From Acidobacteriaceae bacterium (GTDB lineage: Bacteria > Acidobacteriota > Terriglobia > Terriglobales > Acidobacteriaceae), in the NCBI GenBank assembly GCA_003134655.1, contig PLBY01000119.1:1-64000 (forward strand): 64,000 nucleotides of DNA, given 5' to 3'. Each line of letters starts with the position of its first letter. The first letter of the stretch is position 1. The translations under genes and the position numbers were made by a program. The notes beneath the pieces were generated by a model, which was not told the origin of the DNA, made no database searches, and saw only the letters and a program-made list of their open reading frames with translations. Positions 16,280-25,221 of this stretch are shown piece by piece.

Positions 16280-17739
16280 AGACTCTCTGCCTTGGGTTTC
16301 CGCAGTTCGATGACCTGCTGCATCCACTTCAGTTCCAGCGGCGCTCGATACACTCCGAGGCGATAGCGCCAACTGCTCAGCGCCTTCAACGCGAGTCGAC
16401 CCCAATGCGGCAGCCGGATGTCTTGCACCGTCGGCCAACGGGACGATACCACCAGCTCAAAGTTATCGATCAACTCCTTCGTGGCAGGTCGCAGCCAAGG
16501 CGTTTGCGGATCTTTCTGCGTGGCAAATCGCTGCCAGTGCTCCGTCGCCCATTCATCCGGAGTAGTCGGAAACTGGACCTTATCCTCCACATCGCCGTAC
16601 ATGCGAGCGCGCTGTGGTACAGGTGTGTAGTGCTCGACGATGATCTCGGAATCGGGATTCAAACGCTTCAGTTGTCTTATAAACCCGATGCATTCGCGCG
16701 TGTCGCCTTCCGGATCCTTGGGGTTTCCAAAAATGATCGAAAACTCCGGGACAATTCCAAACCGCCGTATGCGCGAAGCCAGCGCCAGCGTGTCCTCCGC
16801 ACGGAGATCTTTGTTCATTTCCTTCAAGATTGCGTTCGAGCCTGATTCCGCCCCAAAGAAGATCATCGTGCAGCCAGCCCGTCGCAGTGCCTCTAAGGTG
16901 CCGTCCGAATACTTCATCATGACGTCGGTTCGTCCTTCGCACCACCAGCGCAGATTCAGCGGCGCCAGGCGGTCCGCCAGTTCCCGGGTGTGGTCTTCAC
17001 GCAGGAAGAAGTTGTTGTCGTAGAACTGTACGGCGTCGACTCCGTAACTCTTGACTAGATGTCGCAGAATGCCCTCGGTGCGAGCGGGCGCTTCCATCTT
17101 TTCGCGGCTGCCGGAAAACGTCACCACTCCGCAGAAGTTGCAGCGATACGGGCATCCCAGGCTCGCCTGATGAACCGCTGTCCGCCGCCCTAGAAAGGTC
17201 GGCAGCAGGTATTGCTCCGCCGGCAGGCGGTGATACGGATACCACGGGAAATCATCCAGACTCCTCATGGGGCGCTCGGGGTTCTGGCGCACCGTGCCGT
17301 CAGGCATCTTGTAGGAGAGACCAGCGACGTCTTTGGGATCGCGGTGCCCGCGAATTACCTCGAGCAGTTCGAGGAATGTCTGCTCTCCCTGGCCGCGCAC
17401 CGCGTAGTCCACATAGTTTGCATTCAGCGCGGCGGCCGTGTAGTTAGACGCGAAATAACCTCCCCAAACGATGGGCAAGTTCGGAAACCGCGAACGGATT
17501 TCGCGACAGCTTGCCACTGCACCCACGGTCTGCGGCCCCGGCATGACGGTAACGGCAAGGAGTTTGACCGGGCGTTCCTTGAGGATGGCAACGAGACTTT
17601 CGGTGGGATCTGGGTCCAGGTTGCCATCGACGATGGCGTATTCTTCCTTGCCCTCCACAACCGCCGCTATCGCAAGAATCGACAACGGAAATCGGCGATT
17701 GCGCGGCCTGGTTGCCTTCGGATTATAGAAAAGGATCAT
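16276..17739 (-). CDS. B12-binding radical SAM protein 2
   Basis: A 487-residue enzyme. The N-terminal cobalamin-binding domain (about 1-140) starts MILFYNPKATRPRNRRFPLS and includes LLAVTVMPGPQTV and PIVWGGYFASNYT. The radical SAM domain has the cluster motif CPYRCNFC (about residue 195) and GAESGSN at the SAM-binding strand. No SPASM-like extra Cys cluster was seen. It is the first gene of a minus-strand transcription unit with methyltransferase 1, driven from operator B about 100 bp upstream, and divergent from the 18025 gene. The substrate is unknown; the extended C-terminal region (WQRFATQKDPQTPWLRP) resembles that of other members annotated only as B12-binding radical SAM proteins. Confidence 0.88.
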   Translation of the reverse strand: MILFYNPKATRPRNRRFPLSILAIAAVVEGKEEYAIVDGNLDPDPTESLVAILKERPVKLLAVTVMPGPQTVGAVASCREIRSRFPNLPIVWGGYFASNYTAAALNANYVDYAVRGQGEQTFLELLEVIRGHRDPKDVAGLSYKMPDGTVRQNPERPMRSLDDFPWYPYHRLPAEQYLLPTFLGRRTAVHQASLGCPYRCNFCGVVTFSGSREKMEAPARTEGILRHLVKSYGVDAVQFYDNNFFLREDHTRELADRLAPLNLRWWCEGRTDVMMKYSDGTLEALRRAGCTMIFFGAESGSNAILKEMNKDLRAEDTLALASRIRRFGIVPEFSIIFGNPKDPEGDTRECIGFIRQLKRLNPDSEIIVEHYTPVPQRARMYGDVEDKVQFPTTPDEWATEHWQRFATQKDPQTPWLRPATKELIDNFELVVSSRWPTVQDIRLPHWGRLALKALSSWRYRLGVYRAPLELKWMQQVIELRKPKAESL

Positions 17740-17810
17740 TTCCCGACACCAACCCCACCGCTGTTGCGTCAGCAGACGGACCCATTCATGTGAGACTGAA
17801 TACGGCCCCT

Positions 17811-17864
17811 ACGGTACCAACTGCGACGCCGCGATTTGTCTCAGTTTTGTCAAATTTCTGCAAT
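17811..17864 (-). promoter_or_regulatory. Operator copy B and promoter of 17739 operon
   Basis: Plus-strand units begin at 17836 (TTGTCTCAGTT), 17847 (TTGTCAAATTT) and 17858 (CTGCAATTTTG), 11 bp apart. The block ACGGTACCAACTG at 17811-17823 lies at the same 13-bp distance as in operator A, giving TACCGT as a -10 candidate 18 bp from the proximal unit when read toward the gene. Confidence 0.65.
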
Positions 17865-17937
17865 TTTGAATTGCGGCAACCGCATAGAATTCGCGGCTTT
17901 CTCGCCCGCCTGAGACCGCACATCTCAGTCCCCGCAA

Positions 17938-17993
17938 AGTGACAGACATTTGACAATCCGATGACAAATCGGCAGAGCCGTCCAACCTAGAGT
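17938..17993 (+). promoter_or_regulatory. Operator copy C and promoter of 18025 operon
   Basis: Inverted relative to copy B in the same divergent intergenic region. Reading with the gene, GACAG at 17941, GACAA at 17952 and GACAA at 17963 are 11 bp apart; on the other strand the units are TTGTCATCGGA, TTGTCAAATGT and CTGTCACTTTG. TAGAGT at 17988 is a -10 candidate 19 bp downstream of the last unit. Confidence 0.65.
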
Positions 17994-18024
17994 GCTGTAG
18001 CCGAAGTTTCCAAAGTGAAGCGCT

Positions 18025-19530
18025 TTGTCCGGGACGAACAAAGTCGTTCTGTTCTACCCGCCCTACGACGGTCCGCCGTTGGGTGCACCTTTATCCCTGC
18101 TTTGTCTCGCATCGCCTTTGCTGCAGGCTGGATTCGACGTCAAGCTTGTCGATAATCTGCTTTGCCCGGATTACGAAAAGACCATTCTGCGCGAATCGGA
18201 AGACGCTCTACTACTCGGCATTTCGGTTCTGACCGGGCCGCATATCGGGGCCGCGGTACGAGTCTCCAAGGCGGTCAAGAAGCTGCGGCCAAGCTTGCCG
18301 ATTGTGTTCGGCGGCTGGCACGCCAGCTTGGCCACGCACCAGACGTTGCGTGAGTCATTTGTGGATGCAATTGTGAGAGGCCAGGGTGAGTTGACCCTGC
18401 TCGAACTGGCTCAGCGAATCGCAAACCGTCAGGACTGGCACGGAATCCGTGGTTTGTCATTCAAGGACGGCGACGGGAAAATCGTTCACGAGCTGGAACG
18501 TTCCGTGGCGGACATCAACACGCTGCCGGCGCCCGCATATCATCTCGCCGATCCAGGCATTTATGCCCAGGCCTCCGGCGTGCGGCAACTGGCGTACACC
18601 AGCAGCGTGGGTTGCCCCTACCAGTGCAATTACTGCACTGACCAGGTGTTCTACAAACGGCGCTTTAACGCCTATCGAGTCGAACGCGTCGTCAATGATC
18701 TGGCCGAATTGGTTCCACGCTACAACATCCATCACGTCCCGCTCTTCGACTCCAACTTCCTGGTCGATCGCAAGCGCGCGGTGGCCATCGCCCAGGGAAT
18801 CATCGCGAGCGGAGTCAAGTTTCAGTGGGACTTCCAAACCTCCACAGATTTTCTCGCGTTGATGAGCGATGACGACGTGCAGTTGCTGGCTGAAAGTGGC
18901 GTGAACCACATTGGATTCGGCACCGAGTCAGCCTCCCAGGAAGTGCTGGCCCTGATGAACAAACGGTTTCAACACGTGGAACAGATGGTGGAGACCGCCC
19001 GCAAGACACACCTGGCGGGGATTCATGTCGTGTTCAACATCATTCTGGGCTACCCAGGCGAGACCGAGGACCATCGCCAGCAGACGTTTCGGGTCATGAG
19101 CGATATCGCCAAGGAGTATCCCAACATCAGTTTTTCGCCCAACATCTTTACACCGTATCCAGGGATTCCCATCTGGCCGCAGCTCAAGGAAATGGGCGTC
19201 CGCGAGCCCCAGTGTCTTGAAGAATGGGAAACCCTGGCCCTGGGAACGAACGTTCTGCCCTGGCTGCGGGGGGAAGAGTTGCGACGATTGCGCCGGAGTC
19301 TGGAGTATTTCCTGCTCAACAACCAGATTCGAAAGATCACAAGAAAGATCCCATGGGCACGGCGGAGTGTACAGCGGCTACTTGGAGCGCCCGTCCGTTG
19401 GCGAATCGGCAAGAGCCGCTATTCGTTTCCGTGGGAGCTGTGGTTGTCGCGTGCGGTGGAGAAAGTCGTCACCCGACGTTCGCTTTTGACTGGGCAACCT
19501 CTGGCCGAGCGTACGCAGGAAGTGTGCTGA
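18025..19530 (+). CDS. B12-binding radical SAM protein 3
   Basis: A 501-residue enzyme paralogous to 13721-15232. The cobalamin-binding domain covers residues about 5-140 (LLLGISVLTGPHIG, PIVFGGWHASL); the radical SAM domain has CPYQCNYC at about residue 197 and a GTESASQE segment. The start is TTG 18025: a stop codon lies three codons upstream in frame, and the cobalamin-domain strand KVVLFYPP begins right after it, so no ATG is available without cutting the fold. It is the first gene of the plus-strand operon 18025-24388 with short gaps (21, 8, 5 and 3 bp). Transcription is probably from operator C. Confidence 0.87.
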   Translation: MSGTNKVVLFYPPYDGPPLGAPLSLLCLASPLLQAGFDVKLVDNLLCPDYEKTILRESEDALLLGISVLTGPHIGAAVRVSKAVKKLRPSLPIVFGGWHASLATHQTLRESFVDAIVRGQGELTLLELAQRIANRQDWHGIRGLSFKDGDGKIVHELERSVADINTLPAPAYHLADPGIYAQASGVRQLAYTSSVGCPYQCNYCTDQVFYKRRFNAYRVERVVNDLAELVPRYNIHHVPLFDSNFLVDRKRAVAIAQGIIASGVKFQWDFQTSTDFLALMSDDDVQLLAESGVNHIGFGTESASQEVLALMNKRFQHVEQMVETARKTHLAGIHVVFNIILGYPGETEDHRQQTFRVMSDIAKEYPNISFSPNIFTPYPGIPIWPQLKEMGVREPQCLEEWETLALGTNVLPWLRGEELRRLRRSLEYFLLNNQIRKITRKIPWARRSVQRLLGAPVRWRIGKSRYSFPWELWLSRAVEKVVTRRSLLTGQPLAERTQEVC

Positions 19531-19551
19531 TTCGATTCAGGGGCAACTAAA

Positions 19552-21084
19552 ATGGCGGACGTTCTACTGACCCATTCTTATCACCTTTACTATGACCGCA
19601 AGCAAATGCGGAAGATGCAGCCGTATCCTCCGCTCGGCACGCTCTACGCCGCCGCGCTCTTGCGCAGCGCGGGCCTCTCCGTCGCGGTGTTCGACACCAT
19701 GCTCAACGATCCGGAAGCGGGATTTCAGGCTGCTCTAACACAGCATCAACCGCGAATCGTCGTGGTGTATGAGGATAATTTCAACTTTCTCTCGAAGATG
19801 TGCCTGACCCGAATGCGCGACGTCGCGTATCACATTCTCGAAACCTCTCATCAGGCTGGTGCAACGGTGCTCGTGAATGGCTCGGATGCTTCCGATCATG
19901 CTCTGGACTATCTGCAGAAAGGTTTCCGCTGTGTGCTGCTTGGGGAAGCGGAACAGACTCTACTGGAAGCGGTCAACTATCTTCTGAAGGGAGATGAGGA
20001 CGCGCTAGACCACGTTGCCGGTCTGGCCTATCTGAATAAAGAGACTGGAGAAGTAGTGAAGACGGAGCGGCGCGGCTTGATGCAGAATCTGGATCAACTC
20101 CCGCTTCCCACGCGCGATCTGATCGATGCCGACCAGTATCGAAAGGCATGGAAGTCGGCCCACGGATATTTTTCCCTGAATATTGTGGCCAGCCGGGGTT
20201 GTCCCTATCGCTGCAATTGGTGTGCGAAGCCGATTTATGGAGACTCATTCTCCGTTCGCTCCGCGGCAAGCGTCGCGGAAGAGATGCGCCAGCTGAAATA
20301 TGACTTCGGCGCCGAACATCTCTGGTTTGCCGACGACATTTTTGGATTACGGCCGAAGTGGGTCCGTGAACTGGCGTCCGAAGTGCAGCGGTTGGGCGCT
20401 GCGATTCCGTTCAAAATGCAATCCCGCGTGGACTTGATGAGCCCGGACTACGTGTCTGCCCTGCGCCGCGCTGGCTGCGCCGAAGTGTGGATGGGTGCCG
20501 AATCCGGATCACAAAAGATTCTGGATGCCATGGACAAAGGCACGCGCGTCGATCAAATCGCCAAAGCCCGGGAGAATCTCAGGCGCGTAGGGATTCGAGC
20601 ATGTTACTTTCTGCAGTTCGGATATCCCGGTGAAACCTGGACGGACATTCAGAACACCATCAAACTCGTTCGCGACACCCGTCCCGACGACATTGGCGTC
20701 TCGGTCTCATATCCACTCCCCGGAACCAAATTCTTCGACCGCGTGCAGGCGCAACTCGGAGAAAAGACCAACTGGTCCGATAGTGAGGACCTGTCCATGA
20801 TGTTTCAGGGTGCCTACACCAACGAGTTCTATCGCGCCTTGCACGACGCCTTGCACGCGCAAGTCGACTGCTGGAATTCGGGTTCAGGCACAGTTTCACC
20901 GAGAGAGAAGCTCGCCCGCCACGAACCGGAAGAGTTGTGGAGGCGAGTAATGCAGTTGGAAAAAACCTGCCGTAATCCAAGGCCCACAGTTCTTGAGAGC
21001 CACTCGCAAGAAAAACTGGTGCAACTGCAAGCCCAAAGCTATGCCACAAACTTCGACGAACTGCTGAACGTTCTCGCTAGTTAA
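19552..21084 (+). CDS. B12-binding radical SAM protein 4
   Basis: A 510-residue enzyme. It begins MADVLLTHSYHLYYDRKQM, with the PYPPLGTLYAAALLR helix typical of the second B12-radical SAM subtype in this island. The cobalamin domain is about residues 1-145; the radical SAM cluster motif is CPYRCNWC (about residue 222), followed by LWFADDIFG and GAESGSQ. The next gene is a clear paralogue with the same N-terminal pattern, so a tandem duplication is likely. It has a longer C-terminal tail than the paralogue. Start ATG 19552 lies 21 bp after the upstream stop. Confidence 0.87.
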   Translation: MADVLLTHSYHLYYDRKQMRKMQPYPPLGTLYAAALLRSAGLSVAVFDTMLNDPEAGFQAALTQHQPRIVVVYEDNFNFLSKMCLTRMRDVAYHILETSHQAGATVLVNGSDASDHALDYLQKGFRCVLLGEAEQTLLEAVNYLLKGDEDALDHVAGLAYLNKETGEVVKTERRGLMQNLDQLPLPTRDLIDADQYRKAWKSAHGYFSLNIVASRGCPYRCNWCAKPIYGDSFSVRSAASVAEEMRQLKYDFGAEHLWFADDIFGLRPKWVRELASEVQRLGAAIPFKMQSRVDLMSPDYVSALRRAGCAEVWMGAESGSQKILDAMDKGTRVDQIAKARENLRRVGIRACYFLQFGYPGETWTDIQNTIKLVRDTRPDDIGVSVSYPLPGTKFFDRVQAQLGEKTNWSDSEDLSMMFQGAYTNEFYRALHDALHAQVDCWNSGSGTVSPREKLARHEPEELWRRVMQLEKTCRNPRPTVLESHSQEKLVQLQAQSYATNFDELLNVLAS

Positions 21085-21092
21085 TCGCCATC

Positions 21093-22487
21093 ATGGACAT
21101 CCTTCTCACTCACGGATATTTCCTTTACGAGGATCCCAAGGAGCTTCAAATCATGAAGCCCTATCCGCCATTGGGGATCCTTTATATCTGCTCGCATTTG
21201 CGCCAGAAGGGTCTGCAGGCCGAAGTGTTCGATTCCACGTTTTCATCGCGCCAGGATCTGTGGAACTTCCTGAAGGAAGGGCCACCGTCCATTCTCGGAA
21301 TCTATGCGAATCTGATGACCCGGCCGAATGTGGTCGAAATTCTCCGGGTCGCCAAAGATCTGGGCTGGCAAACCGTCGTCGGGGGACCGGAGCCCAGCGC
21401 CTATGTTCAGGAATACCTGGCAGCGGGAGCGGACGTAGTCGTAATCGGTGAGGGCGAAATTACTCTGGAAGAATTAGTGCCGGCGCTTCAATCGCACGCG
21501 CTCGACAAGCTGCGCAACATCGACGGAATCGCGTTCCAGGCACCGGACGGTTCTGTGGTGCGCACCAAGCCGCGCGAGCAAATCAAAGATATCGACGCGC
21601 AGCCCTGGCCCGCCCGCGAATTGATCGACATGTCTCGCTACGTGGAAGTCTGGCGCACGCACCACGGGATGGGATCCGTATCTCTGATCACCGCCCGCGG
21701 TTGTCCCTACCATTGCAAGTGGTGTAGCCACGAAGTTTTCGGCAAGACGCATCGCCGTAGGAAGCCGGTATCGGTCGCCGACGAACTCGAATGGCTGATC
21801 AACCGCTACCAGCCACAAATGGCGTGGATGGCCGACGACGTCTTCACGATTCATCACGGCTGGCTGTTTCAGTATGCAACCGAACTGAAACGCCGCGGAT
21901 TGAAGTTGCCTTTCGAATGCATTTCGCGCGCCGACCGCCTGAACCTTCAGGTGGTGGAAACATTGGCGGAGATGGGATGCTTCCGCGTCTGGATCGGTTC
22001 GGAGAGCGGCTCGCAGCGCATCCTCGACGCCATGGAGCGGGGCGTCACGGTAGAAGAAGTGCAAACCGCCGTGGCGCTTTGTCGATCGGTAGGCATTCAA
22101 ACTGGAATGTTCCTGATGTGGGGTTATGAGGGCGAGGAAATGTCCGACATCGAAGCCACCGTGGAGCACGTCAAGAACACCGATCCCGACATCTTCTTCA
22201 CTACGGTGGCCTATCCCATCAAGGGCACGCCCTATTTTTCTGAGGTAGCCGACCGGGTGGAGGGCCTCAAGCTTTGGAGCGCAAGCTCCGATCGGGAATT
22301 CCGTATTCGCAACCGGCACTCGCGCCAGTTCTACAAGTTTGCTGATAAGTTGCTCCGCAGTGCAGTGGAACTGAAGCGCCTGGAACCCAAGGCGGATGCG
22401 GACGACGCCCAACTCGCCGCGTTGCGCAACGGAATTGCCGAGGCACGAGCTGGTTTGCAGGCGACTCGCACCGAGGTTGAGGCTTGA
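21093..22487 (+). CDS. B12-binding radical SAM protein 5
   Basis: A 464-residue paralogue of the preceding gene. The N-terminus is MDILLTHGYFLYEDPKELQ, then PYPPLGILYICSHLR; cobalamin-domain strands include TVVGGPEPSAYV and VVIGEGEITLEE. The radical SAM motif is CPYHCKWC (about residue 207), followed by AWMADDVFT and IGSESGSQ. The C-terminal 40 residues are a charged Ala/Glu/Arg-rich helix. It is 8 bp downstream of the previous stop. Two near neighbours of one subtype in one operon suggest successive modifications of one scaffold, for example two methylations, though this is inference. Confidence 0.87.
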   Translation: MDILLTHGYFLYEDPKELQIMKPYPPLGILYICSHLRQKGLQAEVFDSTFSSRQDLWNFLKEGPPSILGIYANLMTRPNVVEILRVAKDLGWQTVVGGPEPSAYVQEYLAAGADVVVIGEGEITLEELVPALQSHALDKLRNIDGIAFQAPDGSVVRTKPREQIKDIDAQPWPARELIDMSRYVEVWRTHHGMGSVSLITARGCPYHCKWCSHEVFGKTHRRRKPVSVADELEWLINRYQPQMAWMADDVFTIHHGWLFQYATELKRRGLKLPFECISRADRLNLQVVETLAEMGCFRVWIGSESGSQRILDAMERGVTVEEVQTAVALCRSVGIQTGMFLMWGYEGEEMSDIEATVEHVKNTDPDIFFTTVAYPIKGTPYFSEVADRVEGLKLWSASSDREFRIRNRHSRQFYKFADKLLRSAVELKRLEPKADADDAQLAALRNGIAEARAGLQATRTEVEA

Positions 22488-22492
22488 GTCTA

Positions 22493-23326
22493 ATGTCTGC
22501 CACGCCACAACCAGGGCTAGCCGCTCCATTTGACGCCGTCGCGGCTCGATACGACCAAACCTTCACCACGTCGACCATCGGACGGGCTCAACGCGGGGCT
22601 GTTTGGCGTGAGTTGGCGAAGACATTCCGGTCCGGCGATCACATCTTGGATATCGGATGTGGAACGGGTGTCGACGCGTGTTTCCTGGCGGAACGCAATA
22701 TCCGAGTGCTTGCCTGCGACCCTTCGTCTCAAATGATCGACGTGGCAACGCGCAGGATTCAGCAGCGCCGAGTGCAGAAACTGGTGCGGCCGCTGGTCCT
22801 TCGTGCCGAAGAGGTCGGCGATCTCCCCGCTGGCGAATTGTTCGATGGCGCCTTCTCCAATTTTGGCGCACTGAATTGTGTCGACGACCTGACCCGTGTT
22901 TCTCACGGTCTCGCCAGATTGCTCAAACCTGGCGCGACAGCCATCTTGTGTTGGATGGGTCCCTGCTGTATGTGGGAAATGCTGTGGTATCTAGGGCAAT
23001 GGAATACAGACAAGGCATTCCGTCGCCTCAAACCACAAGGAATCAGCGCGAAAATTGCCGACGGCGCATTCGTTCACGTCCACTATCCTTCTGCAACAAC
23101 TCTCGCACGCGCATTTGCCCCCGAGTTTCGGCTGAAATCGGTGCTGGGCATCGGAGTTGCTGTTCCCCCCAGTTACCTCGAACCTTGGGCCCGGCGGCAT
23201 CCGCGCTTGCTCCAGCTGTTTGAGCAGTTCGATTCGTGGCTTGGACCTTGCCCGGGAATTCGGTCGCTTGGCGATCACGTGCTCGTGCGCCTGCAGCGCG
23301 AGCAAACGGCTTTCGGTGGTGATTAA
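22493..23326 (+). CDS. Class I SAM-dependent methyltransferase 2
   Basis: A 277-residue methyltransferase. Residues 4-20 (QPGLAAPFDAVAARYDQTF) are the usual N-terminal YD region. Motif I is ILDIGCGTGVD, followed by RVLACDPSSQM, and AFSNFGALNCVDDL fits motif II. I start at ATG 22493; the TTG at 22484 overlaps the upstream stop and is a possible coupled start. It sits between the fifth B12-radical SAM gene and the SPASM-like gene in the same operon. A Cys/Met-rich loop (CWMGPCCMWEMLWY) is unusual. The substrate is probably a small organic acid, phenol or lipid, but this cannot be resolved. Confidence 0.85.
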   Translation: MSATPQPGLAAPFDAVAARYDQTFTTSTIGRAQRGAVWRELAKTFRSGDHILDIGCGTGVDACFLAERNIRVLACDPSSQMIDVATRRIQQRRVQKLVRPLVLRAEEVGDLPAGELFDGAFSNFGALNCVDDLTRVSHGLARLLKPGATAILCWMGPCCMWEMLWYLGQWNTDKAFRRLKPQGISAKIADGAFVHVHYPSATTLARAFAPEFRLKSVLGIGVAVPPSYLEPWARRHPRLLQLFEQFDSWLGPCPGIRSLGDHVLVRLQREQTAFGGD

Positions 23327-23329
23327 GAA

Positions 23330-24388
23330 ATGACCGCCCTGGTATCCATCGCTGCTCCGCGAGAATCATCTGCGTTCGCTTCGCACCAGATTCATGCCTT
23401 GCCTGTATTGGTCATCTTTCCTCACAACCAGTGCAATTGTCGCTGCGTGATGTGCGATATCTGGCGTATCCGTGAGGCGAGAGAGATCACGCCTTCTGAC
23501 CTCGAAGAACAATTAACTTCATTCCGGAAACTCGGTGTGCGCTGGGTGGTCTTTTCCGGAGGCGAGCCCCAATTAAATGAAAAGTGGAGTTACCTGGCGC
23601 AAATCGTTCGCTCAGCGGGAAGCCGAGTCACTCTTTTGACAGCCGGATTGCTGCTGAAATCTCAAGCTCAGGTGGTCGCTGACAGCGTTGACGACGTAAT
23701 CGTCTCGCTCGATGGCCCTTCCGCGTTACATAACGCCATTCGCCGCATTCCCGATGCCTTCGAGCAGATGTCGGAGGGTGTCAAAACCTTACGCCAGATC
23801 CAACCTGACATGTCGGTTCGAGCCCGTTGCACCGTGCAGAAAGCAAATCACCGTGCCCTGCGGGCGGTCACCCAGTCTGCGAAAGAGATCGGCCTGGCCT
23901 CAATTTCGTTTCTAGCTGCTGACCTCACGTCGTCCGCTTTCAACCGCCCCGAAGGCTGGCAGGCCGATCGCGTGAACCGCGTCGCTTTAGTGCCTGAGGA
24001 GGTCGATGCCTTGGCAGCCGAGGTTGAACGGCTCATCGAAGAGCACCACACCGATCTGGAATCAGGATTTGTCGTCGAGGCTCCTAGCAAACTACGGCGC
24101 ATCGTCCAACATTTTCGCGCCTACCTGGGTCACGCCGAGAACGTCGCGCCGCGCTGCAATGCTCCCTGGGTCTCCGCCGTGATTGAAGCCTCGGGGGACG
24201 TGCGGCCATGCTTTTTCCATCCGGTGCTGGGAAACATTCACCGCCAGGCATTGACCGAAATCATCAACAACCCGGAAGCCTTATCCTTTCGCGCGAACCT
24301 CGATGTTGCGAACAACGAAGTCTGTAAAAGGTGCGTGTGCTCCCTGTATGTTCCCTGTCAAGACGAGCACGACCTAATCGGACGTTAA
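23330..24388 (+). CDS. Radical SAM enzyme with SPASM-like C-terminal cysteines
   Basis: A 352-residue enzyme. The cluster motif CNCRCVMC appears at about residues 36-43, then VVFSGGEPQLN at about 77. It lacks a B12 domain. The C-terminal part carries extra Cys residues: CNAPWVSAVIEASGDVRPC, then CKRCVC and a final Cys near the end. This pattern is expected for an auxiliary Fe-S (SPASM or twitch) domain. Such enzymes often modify peptides or proteins, but sugar- and lipid-acting members exist. It starts 3 bp after the methyltransferase stop and is the last gene of the operon. It is the only non-B12 intact radical SAM protein here; no precursor peptide was found next to it. Confidence 0.85.
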   Translation: MTALVSIAAPRESSAFASHQIHALPVLVIFPHNQCNCRCVMCDIWRIREAREITPSDLEEQLTSFRKLGVRWVVFSGGEPQLNEKWSYLAQIVRSAGSRVTLLTAGLLLKSQAQVVADSVDDVIVSLDGPSALHNAIRRIPDAFEQMSEGVKTLRQIQPDMSVRARCTVQKANHRALRAVTQSAKEIGLASISFLAADLTSSAFNRPEGWQADRVNRVALVPEEVDALAAEVERLIEEHHTDLESGFVVEAPSKLRRIVQHFRAYLGHAENVAPRCNAPWVSAVIEASGDVRPCFFHPVLGNIHRQALTEIINNPEALSFRANLDVANNEVCKRCVCSLYVPCQDEHDLIGR

Positions 24389-24394
24389 CTCTGC

Positions 24395-25123
24395 TCACTG
24401 TTTGAATGAGAAATCGACGGCTTTCGCTTCACTCGCTCCCACCGTCACCTTCTGCGTCTGCGTCCCCAACTTTTCCTGCCACGCCGTGATTGTGTAGGTG
24501 CCTGGGGGTAGGTCTTTCAGTTCAAAGCTTCCATTCTTGTCAGTTACAGCAAAGAACGGATGTTTAAACACCGCGATGTAGCCCTTCATCCAGGGATGCA
24601 CGTTGCATTTGACGGGAATCGCGATTTCTTCACGCGCGAATGTCTGTTCCAGCGGCATCCCATGAGGCTGCGTCATGTTCCATTCCCGATTATTGTTCGG
24701 ACTCGGATGGATATTATGTGTGGTCTCGTCGCTGTTAACGACATCGAGTTTCTGGTTGGCTTGGAGAGCCAGCACATGCGGTTTGTATTGGCAGCCTTTT
24801 TGCTCCAGCACGGCGGGCTGCTGCGGAGGCTGGGAGTCGTGCGTAGTAAGCCCCTCAGAGACATAAACGACCACATTCGCCAAGGCTCCATCGGTTCCGA
24901 CCACGACCTCCTCGGTCGTTGCGGGCGTCGGGTGCGCCTTGGCACACAGTGGATCCTGCGACATGTCGATTCGCGCCGGTTTGGGTGCAGTCCCCTCGAA
25001 CTTCACGGTTCCTTTCACCGAAGCGGCAGCGCCTGCTGGGCCTGCCCACCCCGACAACATCCCGACAGATACTGATAACACCGCCAGAACGCATACAGAA
25101 ATGAATGCCGATTTCAATTTCAT
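24395..25123 (-). CDS. Exported cupredoxin-like protein with carboxypeptidase-regulatory-like domain
   Basis: A 242-residue exported protein; residues 1-32 are a signal peptide. The middle part has a cupredoxin-type ligand set: His in ETTHNIHP, and KCNVHPWM giving Cys-x2-His-x2-Met, as in type-1 copper sites. A GSFELKDLPPGTYTITAW segment near the end is a carboxypeptidase-regulatory-like beta-sandwich. It would be a periplasmic electron carrier or copper sensor domain. I start at ATG 25123 (AAGGCAGG upstream) rather than the upstream in-frame starts, which lack a signal peptide at the right place. It is the last gene of the 27759-24395 operon, 98 bp after the cytochrome gene. Confidence 0.75.
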   Translation of the reverse strand: MKLKSAFISVCVLAVLSVSVGMLSGWAGPAGAAASVKGTVKFEGTAPKPARIDMSQDPLCAKAHPTPATTEEVVVGTDGALANVVVYVSEGLTTHDSQPPQQPAVLEQKGCQYKPHVLALQANQKLDVVNSDETTHNIHPSPNNNREWNMTQPHGMPLEQTFAREEIAIPVKCNVHPWMKGYIAVFKHPFFAVTDKNGSFELKDLPPGTYTITAWQEKLGTQTQKVTVGASEAKAVDFSFKQ

Positions 25124-25221
25124 TGGAAATCCTGCCTTTTTAGGGTTAGAAAGTTTTCGGTTAACCATACTTAACGACTCACAACAAAAAGCGCCGAAAA
25201 GTGGCGCTCCGGCGTCGAAGG

